DNA of 64,000 bases from Chamaecyparis obtusa (GCA_027943335.1 BSBK01000873.1:615501-679500); one strand, 5' to 3'; positions 33,016 to 44,801 are shown, counted from the stretch's first letter. Program-made: numbers and translations. Notes: generated by a model not told the origin, from the sequence alone.

Positions 33016-34219
33016 TGCAAAGGCACCTCATCCTTTTACTAAGTCTCTTAATATTATTATATTTAAATTATTTAAGATTTCATCGAAGTAATTTATCTAT
33101 TACAAATCATTACAATGAACCTGAAATGAGGATTATTTGGTCTTTGTAACCTTTCATAAAAAGGAAATGTGAACGCTCATAGAAGATGTGCGGTTGTAAC
33201 TGTTGAAGATTGTCTTTAAATAGACAATACTATGTAACCAAAGGGCAGCTACGGGTAGATAAGAAAAATAGGATGAAAGAATCGGGCTCTTTGGCCTCCA
33301 GCCAGAGAGCCATTCCTATTTTGTATGCATTCAGATTTTAATGTATAGTGATTTGATAGTGTTACAAATTTATTAATTCACTTGTTTATATTTAATGTTA
33401 ATTCCTTATACAAGTCGGGTTTGAGAAGTTTTTGATCAATGGATTGTTTTATGTGTATTGATTTCGGGTTTTGCTAAAAGAATTTCACAGTGAATGGTAT
33501 CCGGTTTTGATTGAAAGAGTTTCATAGTGATTAAAATCAAGTTTCATAATAGTTTCTATGTTTTGGGTTTATATGAAAGGATGTAATACCGACATGAATC
33601 AGATTCTTCCTTGCTGTGGTCAAAGCAATATTTGATTCTCTGTTGTTTATGAATCGATTTACAATAGTCCCAATTTGGGATGATGATGAAGCCTTTTATT
33701 TGGTAAGAAATGGATTCTAAATCCGATTATCAATTCTGGAATGTGAGTAAGTCCAAAATGGTTTTCAAGAACCGTTATAAAGTTTCCATTGATTTCCAAT
33801 CATGTAAGGATTGTGGGAATGTTATTAACAAAACCGTTTATGCCATGGAAAGCCCAGAAGTTAATGTTTTATAATCATTTTGAATTCATGAATGTTCTAA
33901 TTGCAGAGTTATTTCCTTTCGAATGGCGTAGAGTATACTTGTTTCATGGCATCAACTATTTGAGGAATGAACTTCATTGCAGCGTTTATTATGTTCATTA
34001 AAAGAGATGTATTCACAGTCCGTGAAGGAGCTGTGAGACATGTAATAACCAGCGAAGGTAAATCTACTTGGTGAATTAACTTCAAAGATTATCAAGAAAT
34101 GTATCATTCAGTTAGTATTATTGGAGAGTATGAGCCTCTCAATCGATGGTATAGAGAAAAACAAGAAAGTTTAAAGTATAAAATTCAGATTTGTAAGGAT
34201 ATTGTCGATGCCCACTGCA
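33016..34219 (+). repeat. 3' LTR of element 3
   Basis: TGCAAAGGCACC...CACTGCA, 1,204 bp, uninterrupted. It shows what the copia target site looked like before insertion. Confidence 0.85.
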
Positions 34220-34609
34220 TCAGGAAAAAATTACTTCATCAATGAATTTTCCAGTAAAGAAAAAAATAAATATTGCTAAGGATGATACGCCTGAGTCCTC
34301 CTAGAGAAATAAAGCATTTGAACCAGTGAAGGAAACTGGAAAGAGGTAAAAGGAGAATACACCAAGAGAAAATGATGAGGATAAGAGTGAACTAAATCAG
34401 ATGAAGGCAAGTAAGAGTTGAAGAGCATGGGGAAAGAAATCCAATTTTGTTAGTTCCCTTAATGAGAATACTGTGTCACTTGATTTGAGTAAGTTTCATT
34501 CCCGCTAACAAGATTTTAGATAAGGTTAGTAAATGGAGTATCTCAGTTGGAGTCCATAAATGTATGGATGAGAAAAGTTAAAGATGGTGTTGTTTTTGGC
34601 ATGGATAAG
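34220..34609. other. Unassigned stretch left of the TRIM-like element
   Basis: It is purine-rich, and a Lys/Glu-rich reading is possible on the plus strand but has several stops. It may be the remains of a retroelement gene. Nothing specific can be named. Confidence 0.4.
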
Positions 34610-36115
34610 TGTTAAGTTATTTAGGATCATTGAAAATGTAATAGCACTACCTTTATAATATGCATTTTCCAAATAAAACAATCTCTTGCATTTATATTGA
34701 GATTGAGCCAAGAAGAGACATGTCCCTTTACGGAACATGTCTATTCATTATTATGTAATTAATATACTGACAATTATGATTATATATATATATATATATA
34801 TATATAAACATACACACACAAACACTAAATATTTCTTAAAATGAACTATCAGACTCCCTCTGAGTCTAATATCAATCTTTTGAGCTCATAGTCCAAAGTT
34901 ACCTTAGAAGAGGCAGACTCCCTCTGAATCTGATATCTATCTTCTTTTTCCTACAAGAGCATCCCCAAAAAATATCAAGGTAAATAGCTCCTATAGTATG
35001 TACAAAAATACAAATAAGAGAGATACTACAATGAGTAGATAAATGTAATATTCAAGGATAATAAATACTTATCTGTGCATCAACATCCTTGACACAAGTT
35101 GCTTCAATGAAGGTCCGTATACATCAAATCTAAGAATACCTTCTCAGATTATTTGAAATACATCTCCTCTTTGAGTCATCTCTCAACTAAGGATGGTTCA
35201 AATGGAAAAGTAACATTGGTTATTATTCCCCCCACAATGTAAAATTCCCACTCTTATATCATTGAACAATGCTTATGTCTTCTTATGAAATGACTTGATT
35301 GCTCCAAGAGAGGTGACACTCTATAATTAATAATTTCTTTCTAGAAAGGGACACACTTCTTTGAATACATGCTTATTTGTTAATACTTGACCATGATCAT
35401 AAAAAATTAATATGCCTCTTTAATTAAAGCCTCTACAAGGTCTAACTAATCATTATGGAAATCTCTTTATATACTTTGCAAATTCATCGTCCTCAACCTC
35501 TTACTAAACAACAATTTTTCTTTAATCAAGTCACTTTATTCAAATATTAGTGCGTAAATTATGTCTTTAATTAATTGCTGCATTCATGAATGACATAGTT
35601 GCCAATATATAATCATTGATGTTTTCTTCTTAACAAATCTGCTACAATTCACTTGAACTTATTCTTTGCACTTGGTGTGGACAAAAGTCCGCAACACAAC
35701 TTCACTCACTGGATTTCACATAGAACCATACACAATCAATCATAACTTTTGAACCTGACCCTTTCTCGCCAATCACTTGGGTGAGATTATTTGAAATTTG
35801 TTTATTAGCAACATATACAAAATGCATAAAAATCCAATGGTATATTTTTGAGATATGGTCCCCATATTGAGACTGTATTAATTTATGAGACAGTCGCGCA
35901 TTCACCATCAACAAACTTCCCTCTTACATGTGCATCCTAGAGCTAATACCATGTTAAGTTATTTAGGATCGTTGCAAATGTGATAGTACTTCATGTATAG
36001 TATGTTTTTTCCAAATGTAACAATATCTTGCATTTATATTGAGAATGAGCCAAGAAGAGACAAGTCCCTTCATGACAGATGTTTTATTCATTATTATGTC
36101 ATTAATATAATGACA
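34610..36115 (-). mobile_element. TRIM-like small LTR element
   Basis: Direct repeats of 163 and 164 bp at 34610-34772 and 35952-36115 (TGTTAAGTTATTTAGGATC ... ATGACA/CTGACA) enclose 1.18 kb. Read on the minus strand, the repeat at 35952-36115 is followed at once by TGGTATTAGCTC (35951-35940), close to the Met-type primer site TGGTATCAGAGC, so the element points left. The interior has no gag-pol motif. The right end abuts a CA repeat and the left interior carries a (TA)n run (about 34779-34806), so no target duplication can be read. Confidence 0.7.
35940..35951 (-). promoter_or_regulatory. Primer-binding site of the TRIM-like element
   Basis: On the minus strand TGGTATTAGCTC directly follows the LTR end AACTTAACA. 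It differs from TGGTATCAGAGC at three positions. Confidence 0.55.
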
Positions 36116-36212
36116 CACACACACATATATATCTATGTGTGTGTATGTATGTATATATATATATATATACACACATACATATATACATACATATATATAC
36201 ATATATATATGT
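36112..36212. repeat. Compound CA/TA/TG microsatellite, left part
   Basis: (CA)n, (TA)n and (TG)n runs. The same kind of sequence resumes at 42153-42310 on the other side of the inserted element, so both belong to one locus split by the insertion. Open frames across it are artefacts of the repeat. Confidence 0.9.
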
Positions 36213-37323
36213 TGGCAAGTTGGCTATACTGGTGTATATGACTTAATATAGTGTTGTCATTATGGAAACAAAGTCATAGTATTTTGGAGCCAGCACACTT
36301 GATGAGAAGATCAAAAATTGGCTAAGTGTTGAAGACTGGACAGTGTGCACAGTACTTGAAGCTTAGAGCATTAGCACACATGCGTACGACCTAGTTATGG
36401 TATGTGCCCTAGCAAATAAGTTGGTTAGAATATATTGATGCTTAGTCTATGAGTGCATGATCAGATATGCAGCTATGACAAAGTTATAGATAATTGAAGT
36501 TACATAGCCAGTGTGTGCCAAAGAAGAATAGAGCAAGCAGCCGACTGTTGGCATTTTGATTTGAGATTATATTATTATGTTGTAAAAGCCATGCACCTAT
36601 TGTAATTAGGTTTTCGACATGTAATTATGTTTGTTTGTAAACATACTTGAGCCAATTCAATTGGAAGCATTGTATGCAATCGGTTAAAGGGTTGACCTAG
36701 TTATTTGTTTTGTATGCGCATAGAAATATGAGATGTGCCCATTGTAATAAGTATGAGAGTCAATAGAGAGTTGAGATAAGCAAAGAAGAAGTGTGCAAAA
36801 AGTCTATAAGATGTATGAGAGCTTTGCAAGAGGTCAAAGTGTCAGCGCATCAAAGGAACTGATCAGACAAGCAGTGTCACAGTGACAGTTCATCCAACAG
36901 ACATAGTGTGTATCTAAGATCAGAAGGTTGCAACCTTCACAACTTATGCAGTGAGCTCCAGGACAGTGAGTCCACACCCCTATCAAGGTTTATTGTAAAA
37001 GACTCCTAATACGGTCTGACCCTTGAAGAGGTCTACTGAACTAAATACATTGTAAAGAAACTCCTAACAAGGTTAAGGATCTTCTATCAAGTATCATAAA
37101 ACACTAGTACAAAATATTAGTGAGTGTCAATTCCCACCGGGGTTTTTACCTATTTGGGTTTCCCCATAACCATATAGGTGTTATGTGTTGATTTCATGTT
37201 TCATGTTTATGTGGATGTTCATTTCAGTACTTAAGTATTTAAGTTAAGTTTAAGATTAAGTAAAAAGATAAAATACAGTGAACACTGATTCAGCCCCCCC
37301 TCTCAGTGTTCCCATTCCTAAAA
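36210..37323 (+). repeat. 5' LTR of element 4
   Basis: It matches 40958-42152 except for a 77-bp tandem duplication in the 3' copy. Where the 3' LTR has TATAAATA (41547-41554) this copy reads TAGAAATA. Confidence 0.88.
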
Positions 37324-37325
37324 AT

Positions 37326-37337
37326 TGGTATCAAAGC
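37326..37337 (+). promoter_or_regulatory. Primer-binding site of element 4
   Basis: TGGTATCAAAGC, two bases after the LTR end, identical to the site of element 2. Confidence 0.8.
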
Positions 37338-37378
37338 TCTGGTCCTCAACAAATAAGTTTAACCACTTGAGGAGATCA

Positions 37379-38434
37379 TGGACAAAGCAAAAATCAAACA
37401 TTTAAAAAGAAATCTTGAAGCTTCTCTTGAAGACCTGGACAAATCTGAAAGAAAAATTGAAGAACTAAAAGAAAAAGTTAGTAATGCTCAAGCAGTCATC
37501 AAAAGGCTAACAAAAGATTTGAAAGAATGCTACCAGTGATTTAGGGATAATGATCAAAAAGTTGAATGAAGAAAATTCATCCCTAAAAGAACAAATTGAA
37601 GAATTAGATGACAAGCTAACCAACAACTAACATGTCTATAATGATCAGATCAAAGAGAACCTTCAACTTAATGAAGAATTGAGGCAAGCAAACATGGAAA
37701 TTTTGGAGCTAAGAAACAACAAAGAAAACTTGGAATCTGAATTGAAAGAGGCAAATAATCACATTGATAAATTGCACAGCAGTTCTAATTTCATAGAATC
37801 TCAGTTGTATACAAGAAGACTTAAAGGAGATACTAGCTACATTGGATACAATAAAGCACAAAATTAGATTGACAACATGTGAGCAAGATTGAAAGCACCA
37901 GAAGACACCTTAGATGCTAAGGAGACTAGAAGTCAGATTAAAGATCATATAGAACCATTCAAGAATGAGCACAAGCCAGTAGATCGAACCTGCTATGCTT
38001 GTAACAAGCATGGACATATAGCAAGGAATTGTACAGAGGTAAGACCTTTCAATGGTTATTTTTATTCGTGAAATAAATTTGGACATAGATCTATGAATTG
38101 TAAGACAAGTCAGAAGAACAAGACATGACATAATCAGAGAAATCATAATCAACTGAATATTAGGAGTTCTCAGAATGTTACATGTCAGATATGTAACTAT
38201 AATGGTCACACAGCTAGATAGTGTAAAATGGTGACCCATGTCAATGCGTCGAGGAATATAAGGCCTCTAGTCATTTGTCACTCTTATAACAAGGCTGGAC
38301 ACATCTCAAAGATTCACAGATCAAGGACACAAGGTCAAGAAAGTCCTAAGAAGCTAAAAGAATCAATACTGAATACCGAAGGAGAAGTCAAGTATGTTAA
38401 AGCTTCAGAAAATGCGAGCATGATTTGGTCATAA
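37379..38434 (+). pseudogene. Gag-like coiled-coil gene with four zinc-knuckle units (broken)
   Basis: It starts with ATG at 37379 (MDKAKIKHLKRNLEASLEDL), a heptad-rich Lys/Glu coiled coil extending to about 37800 with stops and frame changes. From 37889 one frame contains CYACNKHGHIARNC (37991-38032, all ligands present), a second unit reading NKFGHRSMNC with its first cysteines lost and a TGA (about 38069), CQICNYNGHTARxC (about 38184-38225, with a TAG before the last Cys) and CHSYNKAGHISKIH (about 38275-38316, degraded). The layout matches element 2. Such knuckles package element RNA in Gag proteins. A coiled coil plus a knuckle array, without the usual copia capsid blocks, is notable. Confidence 0.7.
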
Positions 38435-38929
38435 GTGAAGAAGGATAAGGTTGATGAGAATGTATTGGATGCATCTACAGTGAATGCACCCTCTACATCT
38501 GGATAAATGGCCCTCAGGGTCATAGGGGGAACTAATTTAGCTCTAGACCCCTACGCGGCTGGTATACTCACTCTCTGAGTATGTGCCTTTGGACTTAACC
38601 TTTTAGAGGCTAGAAGATCCTATGTGCAAGAGTGCACTAGGAAATTGTTTGCAGAATGAAATTTAGAAATTTTCAGTGACAGCCTCGTTTACACGCCAAG
38701 CATTAATGGTAGAAATTCTACTTTAAAGTACACATAAGTTTGTAGATCCCTCATTGCATTTGAATTCAGAGTGATTAGAGAGTAGAAGAGCACTTTCATT
38801 TGGTTGTGAAGGATTACAGATTGATTCACCAGTAATTGACAATGCATTTGATCGATTGCAGAAACCCTAGTTCGTCGCGCCAATTTAGAAGTCCTTGAGA
38901 TCATTTGGAAAGAAATATACAAGTAATTA

Positions 38930-40782
38930 ATGGCTACTCCCATTATATTTGATGTGGCGGAAAAGAAGAGATATGTGTTTAAGAGGCATCTATTTAAATC
39001 CACATTAGATGACCTCGAACGTGCATTCTCCCACACTCCCATGGGCGTTATGCACGTGGAAGACATTAGGGCATACATATACTACAAGAAGGAACCAGTA
39101 GGATTGGATAGAATACGAGTGCACATGGAAACAATGTTAAAACTAGATAAAACCTTCATGGATGAGTATGCGCTGTGGAATAATCACCCTATAGTTGAAT
39201 ATGTGACTACATATGAGTTCTCTGAGTTCGAATGGATAAACATTCTACTTAGCAGGATTCATGATGACCTATTTTGGATAGGTGAAGTACCGGTGAGGAT
39301 TACTGGAGACCTAATTCATGAGATGACAGGCCTCTCAAGGACAGGCACCGTTCTTCTAGTGGGCAAGGATGTGAGAAAACTTGTTGAGAAAACATGCAAG
39401 TCAAGAAGTGATAGGCACGAAATGACTATAGAGCCTATTGAGCAAGATGACATCAAATTGACGTCCATTATACCAAGATATAGGTTCCAACACACCAGCG
39501 GGATGAAAAGTCTATTTACGGCCACAATTCTTGCAGCAATAAGACTTGTGAGAGAGAATGGAGAGTTCAATTTGTGCGTGATCCTGCGTGCACAACTAAC
39601 AGATAACATTAAGGCCATCAAGCATGACAAGATAAAGATATTCAAATTTGGGTCTTTTATCCTATACATGTACTTCCACATTCTTGGAAAGGTGTCAGAT
39701 TTATAACTAGACAAGACTATTCCTACTATGCCACATATATACTTCAAGGCATCTACTAAGAGCACACTAAGAGATTACATGACACTGGAATCTAAGACAT
39801 AATAGAAAAGAAAAAAGAAAAAGGAAAAGAGATAGAAAAAGAAGAAGAAGAAATAAAAGGAAGTGAGAAAGCAAATGAACCATCAGTTGAAATGCTAATC
39901 AAGGTAAAACAAGAAGTAATGGATAGTACACCTGTCACTCCACTACCACCAGCAACATTGTTGTCAAGTTTGACACCGGACACAACTAATTTGGATTCTT
40001 GGGGAGAAGAAGACCTAATCAAGATCAGTGTCTTAGCTATAGAGAAGGCCAAGGAGAAACAAGTAATAAGGAATCCCCTATTTTTTGACTCAGTGAACAT
40101 ATTGAACAATCGAATACCTTCAGACAAGAAAGTGTCTAAGGTCGGGACAGTTGATAATGTTAGCACCATCCTCAAAGCCTTTAAGACTAGTTTTTCCAGC
40201 TTGGAAGAATCTGCATCTCAAGTTGCAGAAGAGAAGTACATGAAGAAAAGGCTAAGTGAATTGGTCAGTAACTTCTCACTTGACCTTAGTTCACTCAAAG
40301 ATGGACAAGCAACTTTGAAAGAGTTTGCAGAAAAAGGTAGAAAAATCATTGCTAACTGCATGGATCAGGACAAGTTAGCTGATGCCCATTTCAAGAAGAT
40401 TCAAGAGGCAGAAGCTATGATAGAGAAAGTAAATAAATCGGTGAAAGACCCATCCACTAATGTAAATATGTGAAATAATGTATATCAAAGACAAATTGAC
40501 AATATTGAGAAGGCAGAAAAGGAGATGTCAAAAATAAGGGCTAGGCAAACTTAGCTTAGAAATGCTCTTCCGCCCTCACTAGATATAATTTATTAGAATA
40601 TCAAGGAGATCGATGCCACCATGGTGACATGTGATCATGGTCCCAACACATACTTGGAGAAGATGGAGAAGCTACAGTATGCACTATGCGCCCATCTCCA
40701 GATTGTTAATTCACTAATTACATTTTGGAAGAAGGAGATCCAAAACTTGCAGATAGCATATCTGGATGTTCTCTCACAGTAA
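38930..40782 (+). pseudogene. Unknown gene of about 620 codons in place of pol (broken)
   Basis: ATG at 38930, in the context AATTAATGGC, opens a 258-codon frame to 39706. That frame reads on past a TAA to about 39800 and then continues, after a frame change, from about 39796 to 40782 with four or so in-frame stops (40471-40473 the first). The N-terminal part is globular and helical, with WNNHPIVEYVTTYEFSEFEW, DDLFWIGEVPVRITGDLIHE followed by MTGLSRTG, and FNLCVILRAQLTDNIKAIKH. The middle is a Lys/Glu-rich linker (about 39800-39890), and the C-terminal part is a predicted coiled coil ending near VLSQ. No protease, RT, RNase H, integrase or zinc finger is seen. I recall similar uncharacterised plant proteins with an LIHxxTG block linked to transposons, but cannot name a family. 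The position between gag and 3' LTR says it is an element gene, function unknown. Confidence 0.6.
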
Positions 40783-40957
40783 GTACTTGTAGATATAGTT
40801 TTCTAACACCTTTTTCATTAATGTCAAAGGGGGAGTATGTATATAATATGGGTTATAGATATGTATAAGGGAGATATAAGATAGAAGTTTTTTGTATTAA
40901 GGGACAATTAGCAACTTTTCCATTTTCCTTTGTTGCCATCAATGACAAAGGAGAGAT

Positions 40958-42152
40958 TGTTGGCAAGTTGGATATACTAGTGTATATGACTTAATATAGT
41001 GTTGTCATTATGCAAACAAAATCATATAGTGTTTTGGAGTCAGTGTACTTGATGAGAAGATCAGAAATTGGCTAAGTGTTGTCATTATGCAAACAAAGTC
41101 GTATAGTGTTTTGGAGTCAGTGCACTTGATGAGAAGATCAGAAATTGGCTAAGTGTTGAAGACTAGACAGTGTACACAGTACATGACGCTCAGAGCATCA
41201 ACGCACGTGCGTACAACTGAGTTATGGTAAACGCCCTAATATATAAGTTGGTTAGAGTATATTGATGCTTAGTCTATGAACGCATGATCAGATACGAAGA
41301 TATGACAAAGTTACAGACAGTTGAAGTTACACAGCCAGTGTGTGCTAGACAAGAACAGAGCAAGCAACTGACTGTTGCATTTTAATTTGCGATTATATTA
41401 TCATATTTTAAAAGCCATGTGCCTATTGTAAATAGGTTTCTGAAATGTAATTATGTTTGTTTGTAAACACGCTTGAGCCAATTCAATTGGAAGCATTGTA
41501 TGCAATCGGTTAAAGGGCAAACCTAGTTATTTGTTTTGTATGTGCATATAAATATGAGATGTGCCCATTGTAATTAGGATGAGAGTCAATTGAGAGTTGA
41601 GATAAGTAGAGAAGAAAAGTGTGAAGAGTCTATAAGATGTATTACATCTTTGCCAGAGTTCAAAGCATCAACGCATCAAAGGAATTGATCAGAAAAGTAG
41701 TGTCATAGTGACAGTTCATCCAACAGATATAGTGTGTATCTAAGATCAGAAGGTTGCAGCCTTCACCACTTGAGCAGTGAGCTCTAGGACAGTGAGTCCA
41801 CACCCCTAACAGGGTTTAGTGTAAAAGACTCCTAACAAGGTCCGACCCTTGACAAAGTCTACTGTACTAAATACATTGTAAACCAAATCCTAAAAGGGTT
41901 AAGGATCTTCTAACAAGGATCATAAAACACTAGTACTAAATATTAGTGGGTGTCAATTCCCACCTCGGTTTTTACCTATTTGGGTTTCCCCATAACCATA
42001 TTGGTTTTATATGTTGATTTCATGTTTCATGTTTATGTGGATGTTCATTTTAGTACTTAAGTATTTAAGTTCAATTTAAGATTAAGTATAAAGATAAAAT
42101 ACAATGAACACTGATTCACCCCCTCCCCCTCTCAATGTTCCCATTCCTAACA
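40958..42152 (+). repeat. 3' LTR of element 4
   Basis: It begins TGTTGGCAAG after GACAAAGGAGAGAT. It contains a 77-bp tandem duplication (units starting at 41001 and 41078), which explains most of its extra length, and a TATAAATA box at 41547-41554. Confidence 0.88.
41001..41154 (+). repeat. 77-bp tandem duplication in the 3' LTR of element 4
   Basis: Two adjacent copies start GTTGTCATTATGCAAACAAA at 41001 and 41078, with a few mismatches. The 5' LTR has one copy. Confidence 0.85.
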
Positions 42153-42279
42153 ATATATACATACATATATATACATATAGATGTACACACACACACACAC
42201 ACATATATGTATGTATGTATGTACATATACATATAGATATACATATATACATATAGATATAAATATATATATATATGAG

Positions 42280-42310
<31 letters not shown>
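42153..42310. repeat. Compound TA/CA microsatellite, right part
   Basis: (TA)n, (CA)n and ATAC-type runs continue the locus left of 36210. Open frames rich in Tyr/Ile/Cys on the minus strand here come from the repeat. Confidence 0.9.
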
Positions 42311-42311
<1 letters not shown>

Positions 42312-43330
42312 GTATTGACTCATAGTTTTTATCCAATTGAAGCTACAAAACATCAACAATAAGTAAATCTTTAACTGAGTTACATGGTCAAATCCCTATG
42401 TCTTTGTATTGATATGAACTAGTTTTCAAGACATAGAAGAGGTTCTTAATTTTGTCAGTGGGTGAGACTCAATCAGTGCATGATGTTAGAGATGACCTAA
42501 CACAAGAGGGAACAAGTATTCATACATTGAGGAAGGATAGAAAATTAGAGATGATTAGATCATAATTGATGACATTTCCATTTCTTATGCTTCAATGAGG
42601 AATCATTGCAAGTACTAGTAGATGTTGCAAATAGAGGAGATGCTAAGAGTGAATAGGTGTATACTAATGATGTACAAATTGAAAGTGAAGTGGAAATAGT
42701 TGTACCTATTTTGAAGGTATCAATGATGATAAACCGGTCATTAAGGACCTATTGATACTTATGTTTGGAGCTTGAGTGAGCTGATAGAGATTTCTATTAT
42801 TTTGAAATCTAAGGAAAAGAATCAAGTGAGTAAGGAATAAAGGAAAGAAGCTCAAGTCAACAAGAGATGTATTTGCAAATCTGGTGCCAGAAGATGATTT
42901 TGATGAGTATGCCATAATTATTTCCAAATCTAATAGATTGGTGACTAATGCAAGAGATTATTGGAAGGATTTAGTTCACCAGTGATTGTGAACCTAATCA
43001 CAATCTTACAGGGAGATGGTAAGATTATTGTCATTAATTGTAAATTGTCATGTGCATTGAAGTTCTTAAGAAGGAAAGCAGCAACATAAAAATAAATCAT
43101 GGTGACTACTGAGGTAGACTTAGTCCTACAAGATATGTGTGCATTTTATGCATTAGAGGAGTTAGCATTTTTATTGAAAGGACACATTTTTTTTACTAGA
43201 AAAACCTATTGAAGAGCTGTAAGGAATTCAAGAAAAGGTAACTAAACCAGTGGTTATCTATTGTGATAATATAACTTCTATAAACATACATAAGAACCTA
43301 GTTGTTTGTCAATTTTCATGTTTCAGTGAA
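42311..43330 (+). pseudogene. Decayed copia pol remnant (RNase H region)
   Basis: Most of the stretch is unreadable, but near 43230-43310 a plus-strand reading gives KPVVIYCDNITSINIHKNLV, which fits the copia RNase H block usually read as IYCDNxSAIxIxKNPV. About 120 bp upstream, MVTTEVDLVL could be a worn TEAE block. Many stops and frame changes are present. It probably belongs to the older element into which the microsatellite, TRIM and element 4 regions were inserted, but the link is not proven. Confidence 0.45.
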
Positions 43331-44801
43331 AATTTTGGTTGACAATTGCCTAGATTGAAGAAATAGGGTTTATCATTGCAAAGGGTTTTAAAATAAATCC
43401 ATTTAAGTCTAATAAACCCTACTTGGTTCTATTTATTTGTTACTTTTTGTCTCACTTAGCCATTTTATGTCATGTCATCAGGCGTGGCCAAGTCTATAAA
43501 AAGTTATATAACCTAGCGGGCCCCTTTTTAATTTTTCCTAAGTCTATAGTTCATGATAAATTAAATCTTTCCTAAGTCAAGGCATGTGGTAAACTGAGTT
43601 TGATCCTATTTAGATCTAACGGTGTGCATGATCCTGCTAAGAAAAGATGCTAAGCCTTTATTCTTCACAGCATCACGACTATGTGACACCTGGCAGATGG
43701 TGGACCTAGTCAGAGCTCAAAGAAAATGATAGATGTTGGCAGATCAAAATTAATCCAATAGCTGGCATATTACCACAATGGAAAGATGCTCAAAGGTTAT
43801 TCTTCACGACATCGCAACATTGTGATAGGTGTCTCGGATGACATCACGACGCAGTTTAGAATAAACTTAAATCAATGGTCAGATCTTAGTTGATCTAGCG
43901 GATGTTGCAAGTTTGTGATTGAAAGTTGTAAGACCTTTACCCATTACGGCTTCATCATTGAATGTCGTATATCCTTGGTAATGAAATTTTTCTCAATCTA
44001 AGGATCAGTTAAAGAAATGAAGGATTTGGTTGATCTCACAGCGGTCATGAAATTACATTAAAAAGTTGTAAGACCTTTACTCATCATGGCTTCGTGACTG
44101 ATCACCACATAGCCCTAGCAATTTATGAAATGTAAGTAGGATATAGGTAAAGTTAGATGAGATCTAATGGCTATCATGAACCTGTGGAAGGAACTTGCAA
44201 GATATTTTACCATTGTGGCATCATGACAAAGTGTCGTGTGTACAAGAGGAAAACAAAAAATATGGTGACATTGTCCTACCAGCTTGTAATTATATGTTGT
44301 TTTCTCATTGGTCAACTTTCTAAGTTGGATTTCAAGGTGGACCCAAGGTTTAATAATGTGATCCGAGTTGTAAGATTTTTTTGCATAAAAATTTCATCAA
44401 TGATTAGAATTCATTTTTTTCAAAAAGAACATTTCGACCACTAGCTGCTAGCATTCAATTCTATTCTTGAAGAACTTAATACGAACTGTGCCTTTGTAGT
44501 TGTTGGGGTAAATAGCTATTTAATCTGAGTGTCATTTCACAAAGCTTTCAACATACACAGAGAGAAATTATTTTCTGAGAACAGCACAATTGAGAATTTG
44601 TAGATGGAAGAAGCTGAAGTGCAAAACAAGTAAGTCCATTTTCAAACCTGTAGCTGTAAGGGTTTTGGGAAACTGTGTGCTATATCTTGTTAGAGTTCTA
44701 AAATTTTGGTTGAATTTTAGAATGATTAGTTTAAAATTTCCCTAATGCACAAGTTATTTCCTCAAAAAAAATTTGAAAGGCCCCTAGTTTGAGTGTAAGT
44801 G
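43331..44801. other. LTR-like debris, unassigned
   Basis: The part at 43345-43470 (AATAGGGTTTATC...) resembles 45015-45110, which lies inside the presumed 5' LTR of element B. Phrases such as AATTTTTCCTAAGTC recall the LTR of element 1. I infer an older, diverged LTR of the same superfamily. No gene is supported; the 95-codon frame at 44157-44444 has no recognisable motif. Confidence 0.35.

Larger units (their letters stand above)
15666..34219 (+). mobile_element. Element 3: outermost element of the nest, 1.2-kb LTRs and tiny interior
   Basis: The 3' LTR (33016-34219) starts TGCAAAGGCACCTC and ends CACTGCA. The 5' LTR has the same start at 15666-15685, is cut by the copia element, and resumes at 31362 to end at 32547. 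An initiator-Met primer site follows at 32553-32564, with an interior of only about 470 bp lacking gag or pol. It is a non-autonomous, TRIM-like design but with long LTRs. No convincing outer target duplication was found (AATGG on the left, TCAGG on the right). Confidence 0.75.
36210..42152 (+). mobile_element. Element 4: LTR element with gag-like gene and unknown gene instead of pol
   Basis: LTRs of 1,114 bp (36210-37323) and 1,195 bp (40958-42152) start TGTTGGCAAGTTGG and end with CCTAA(A/C)A. The flanks are ATATA on both sides within a microsatellite, compatible with a 5-bp duplication but not proof in a repeat. The interior has a Met-type primer site, a coiled-coil/zinc-knuckle gag, an unknown gene of about 620 codons (38930-40782) and purine tracts (CAAAGGGGGAG at about 40826). 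No protease, RT, RNase H or integrase motif was found. Confidence 0.88.

Noticed and set aside
35963..36241. Open frames on both strands rich in Tyr, Ile, Cys and Val
   Set aside because: They are translations of CA/TA/TG microsatellite and LTR start sequence.
39316..39765. 149-codon minus-strand frame opposite the unknown gene of element 4
   Set aside because: The plus strand has the longer frame in a consistent element context; this one has no motif and looks like a shadow.
42082..42336. Minus-strand frame full of Ile-Tyr repeats
   Set aside because: It arises from the TA/CA microsatellite right of element 4.
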